Of a stretch of 7,881 nucleotides of DNA, positions 6,580 to 7,881 are shown in pieces. The position numbers and the translations under genes are program-made. Numbering within the stretch: position 1 is the first letter of the stretch; each line of letters begins with the position of its first letter. Source of the stretch: Methylocapsa sp. (lineage in GTDB: Bacteria > Pseudomonadota > Alphaproteobacteria > Rhizobiales > Beijerinckiaceae). The notes beneath the pieces are model-generated. The model did no database searches. It was not told the DNA's origin and saw only the letters and a program-made list of their open reading frames with translations. The DNA is taken from contig JAFMSB010000066.1 in the NCBI GenBank assembly GCA_017353815.1, forward strand, positions 1 to 7,881. Direction: 5' to 3'.

Positions 6580-6611
6580 CAGGCTCATGCCTGGTTAATT
6601 TCCGTCACGGG

Positions 6612-7667
6612 CTATTGAGGCCCGGCGCTCTCACAAGCCGCGGAATTATTATCGTATTCTTGTTGCAGCTCGAAAAAGAACCCGTTCCACATTTGGTTGG
6701 CCGCAGCGGAGGGCCCGGTCCAAGTGTTGGTCCCGAAAACAAAATTGCAAAGGTCGCCGATCTCGTTGCCAGAGGAATCGAACCAGGCATTCAACTCGGG
6801 GTCGGTGGTTGCTTCCGTGACTTCGTGGCTAGCCACACTGGCGCTCAGGTCTCCCACGTCGCCGTTGGGCTCCGTCTGGCCCGGCGCTTTGCAAACGGAC
6901 GTGTTCGCATAAGGCTCGTTTCCGTAAACGACGAGGTGGCCGCCGGTGCCAGTGAAGAAGCTGTGGTAGGCGCAAAATTGCGTGTAAGCGCAGGACGAGC
7001 CAAAGCACGACCCTTCGCCGGACGAGGTGAAGAGCAAAAAGATGTCGTTGATCGAGGGTGTCACGCCATTGGCCGTTATGATTTTCTGGATCTCGGCCCT
7101 AATCTGCGCGTCGGATATGCAGTTCCCGGGCGTCGCGGGGTCTGAGCAGCCCGATGCCGGATAGGCAGAAGTGTCGGTGAAAACCCTGGCCAGCCTGCCG
7201 GCGTTCTGAATGTACTTTGGACTGGTTGAGTTCTGGAAGTATTGGGTCACTATATTCAGCAGGCCGTGAGCGGGCAGATTAGAGGCGTAGTTTTCCAGGA
7301 CCGTCTTGTATTTAGCTGAAACGCCGGTTGGTGCGCCGGTCTGCAGGTGCGGGGGTATCCAGAAGATCTCGAAAATTGTGGGCCCTGGCTGTATGACCGG
7401 ACCGCCGTGATAGAGGAGGGTCGCGGCTGCGGATTGTTTAAGGATGGCCGCCCTGAGCGCCTCGGCTCCCGCGACGGTCGGCATGATGTGAGCGATGCCG
7501 CCCGCGCTTCTCACGGTCAAGGTTGGAGCGGCTGCGGCTTTTACCCCGCTTCCCGGCAGAATTCCTGCGGCGAGCAAGCCGATGAACGCAAAAGCTGCAG
7601 CCCGGGACATATTCCCCGTGAGAACAGTTTGTTTATATACCGAACTATGACAGTCGAATTTTCGCAT
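6612..7667 (-). CDS. Secreted EXORDIUM/PHI-1-like protein with HExxE motif
   Basis: This 351-residue exported protein starts at ATG 7667, with GGGGGA 6 bases upstream. ATG 7688 has no site, and ATG 7610 (GGGGA close by) would give the neatest signal peptide, M-S-R-A-A-A-F-A-F-I-G-L-L. Numbered from 7667, the mature part has Y-H-G-G-P-V near residue 86, then I-F-E-I-F-W-I-P, S-I-N-D-I-F-L-L-F-T-S and G-G-H-L-V-V-Y-G-N, which resemble the EXORDIUM/phosphate-induced-protein family known from plants and bacteria. H-E-V-T-E-A-T-T-D-P (His281, Glu282, Glu285) followed by W-F-D-S-S-G-N-E-I-G-D-L-C looks like a metal site of a zinc-peptidase type. Eight cysteines (174, 183, 221, 226, 232, 259, 307, 345) suggest disulfides in the periplasm or outside. 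Function is not established; hydrolase activity is inferred from the motif alone. Confidence 0.72.
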   Translation of the reverse strand: MRKFDCHSSVYKQTVLTGNMSRAAAFAFIGLLAAGILPGSGVKAAAAPTLTVRSAGGIAHIMPTVAGAEALRAAILKQSAAATLLYHGGPVIQPGPTIFEIFWIPPHLQTGAPTGVSAKYKTVLENYASNLPAHGLLNIVTQYFQNSTSPKYIQNAGRLARVFTDTSAYPASGCSDPATPGNCISDAQIRAEIQKIITANGVTPSINDIFLLFTSSGEGSCFGSSCAYTQFCAYHSFFTGTGGHLVVYGNEPYANTSVCKAPGQTEPNGDVGDLSASVASHEVTEATTDPELNAWFDSSGNEIGDLCNFVFGTNTWTGPSAAANQMWNGFFFELQQEYDNNSAACESAGPQ

Positions 7668-7762
7668 TGTTTTTCCCCCATTTCTCATATGTAGAGCTAT
7701 TTAAGTTATGTGGCCGCGAAGTTTACCCGCGGAGACGCCTTTTGTACCTAGGCTTGGCGGCG

Positions 7763-7790
7763 ACCGCATCCCCCGAACAGGGGATGCGGT
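7763..7790. repeat. Perfect 11-bp hairpin
   Basis: ACCGCATCCCC (7763-7773) and GGGGATGCGGT (7780-7790) are exact complements around the loop CGAACA. Neither side has a T-run, so it is not a classical intrinsic terminator. It lies 28 bases after the possible minus-strand stop at 7818-7820 and about 95 bp upstream of the 7667 start. It could help end a transcript entering from the right, or be a regulatory or protein-binding site. Confidence 0.6.
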
Positions 7791-7817
7791 CAGAAAATCC
7801 GGTTTGGGGCCAGTCTT

Positions 7818-7880
7818 TTACCCACGTGGGGCAAGACCAAGGAGCCGGTCCATCCGGGCAAAACGGCCGAGCATATCGCG
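7818..7880 (-). CDS. Possible C-terminus of a gene entering from the right edge
   Basis: Reading inward on the minus strand gives 20 codons, R-D-M-L-G-R-F-A-R-M-D-R-L-L-G-L-A-P-R-G, then TAA. The composition looks like an amphipathic helix at a protein's end, and a hairpin follows 28 bases later. The piece is far too short to identify. Plus-strand frames are also open across this stretch to the edge, one from an ATG at 7784, so strand and reality are both unsure. Confidence 0.3.
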   Translation of the reverse strand, partial: RDMLGRFARMDRLLGLAPRG

Positions 7881-7881
7881 C

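Noticed and set aside
6489..7145. 218-codon plus-strand frame opposite the EXORDIUM-like gene
   Set aside because: It runs through the terminator hairpin and has a composition typical of an antisense shadow.
7611..7660. Sigma70-like promoter (TTCGAC ... TATATA) in the AT-rich leader of the EXORDIUM-like gene
   Set aside because: The spacing between the boxes is about 13 bases, too short for a convincing promoter, and it would lie inside the chosen coding start.
7784..7881. Plus-strand frame from ATG 7784 to the right edge
   Set aside because: It starts inside the hairpin, has a Gly/Gln-rich composition with no recognisable motif, and competes with an equally short minus-strand frame.
1..7881. 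CRISPR arrays, tRNA or rRNA genes
   Set aside because: No regularly spaced direct repeats and no tRNA- or rRNA-like conserved segments were seen on either strand.

Overview
This 7.9 kb window has a high-GC proteobacterial character. The best guess is an alphaproteobacterium of the Hyphomicrobiales (Rhizobiales). That rests on the very characteristic 2-hydroxyacid dehydrogenase sequence, the CopC/CopD copper genes, GC-rich codon use and an IS1595-type element. The lineage is inferred; no rRNA or marker gene is present.

Layout. (1) 1-2390, plus strand: the end of a CopC periplasmic copper-binding protein, then, 10 bp later, a 681-residue membrane protein that joins a CopD-like domain, a one-haem cytochrome c domain and a thioredoxin/redoxin-fold domain. 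The two form an operon for periplasmic copper handling and redox chemistry. (2) 2411-3406, minus strand, convergent with the copper operon and only 20 bp from it: an NAD(P)-dependent D-2-hydroxyacid dehydrogenase (glyoxylate/hydroxypyruvate reductase type), with an operator-like palindrome just upstream of its start. (3) 3552-3911, minus: a small protein of unknown function.

(4) 4051-5788: a degenerate IS1595-family element of about 1.74 kb, bounded by 34-bp imperfect inverted repeats (29/34 matching). It carries a transposase broken by two +1 frameshifts, an intact 110-residue passenger protein made of two copies of one motif, and a small zinc-ribbon gene on the opposite strand that is also frameshifted twice. 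An 11-bp-stem hairpin lies immediately outside its left end.

(5) 5880-7667, minus: two secreted proteins. The upstream one is an EXORDIUM/PHI-1-like protein with an HEVTE motif and eight cysteines. It is followed by a strong terminator, then by a membrane-anchored or secreted protein with one IPT/TIG immunoglobulin-like fold. (6) 7690-7881: mostly non-coding, with a perfect 11-bp hairpin and possibly the last 20 codons of a minus-strand gene entering from the right edge.

No tRNA, rRNA or CRISPR array was seen. The most unusual items are the CopD-cytochrome-redoxin fusion, the decayed IS with its passenger genes, and the HExxE-bearing secreted protein.
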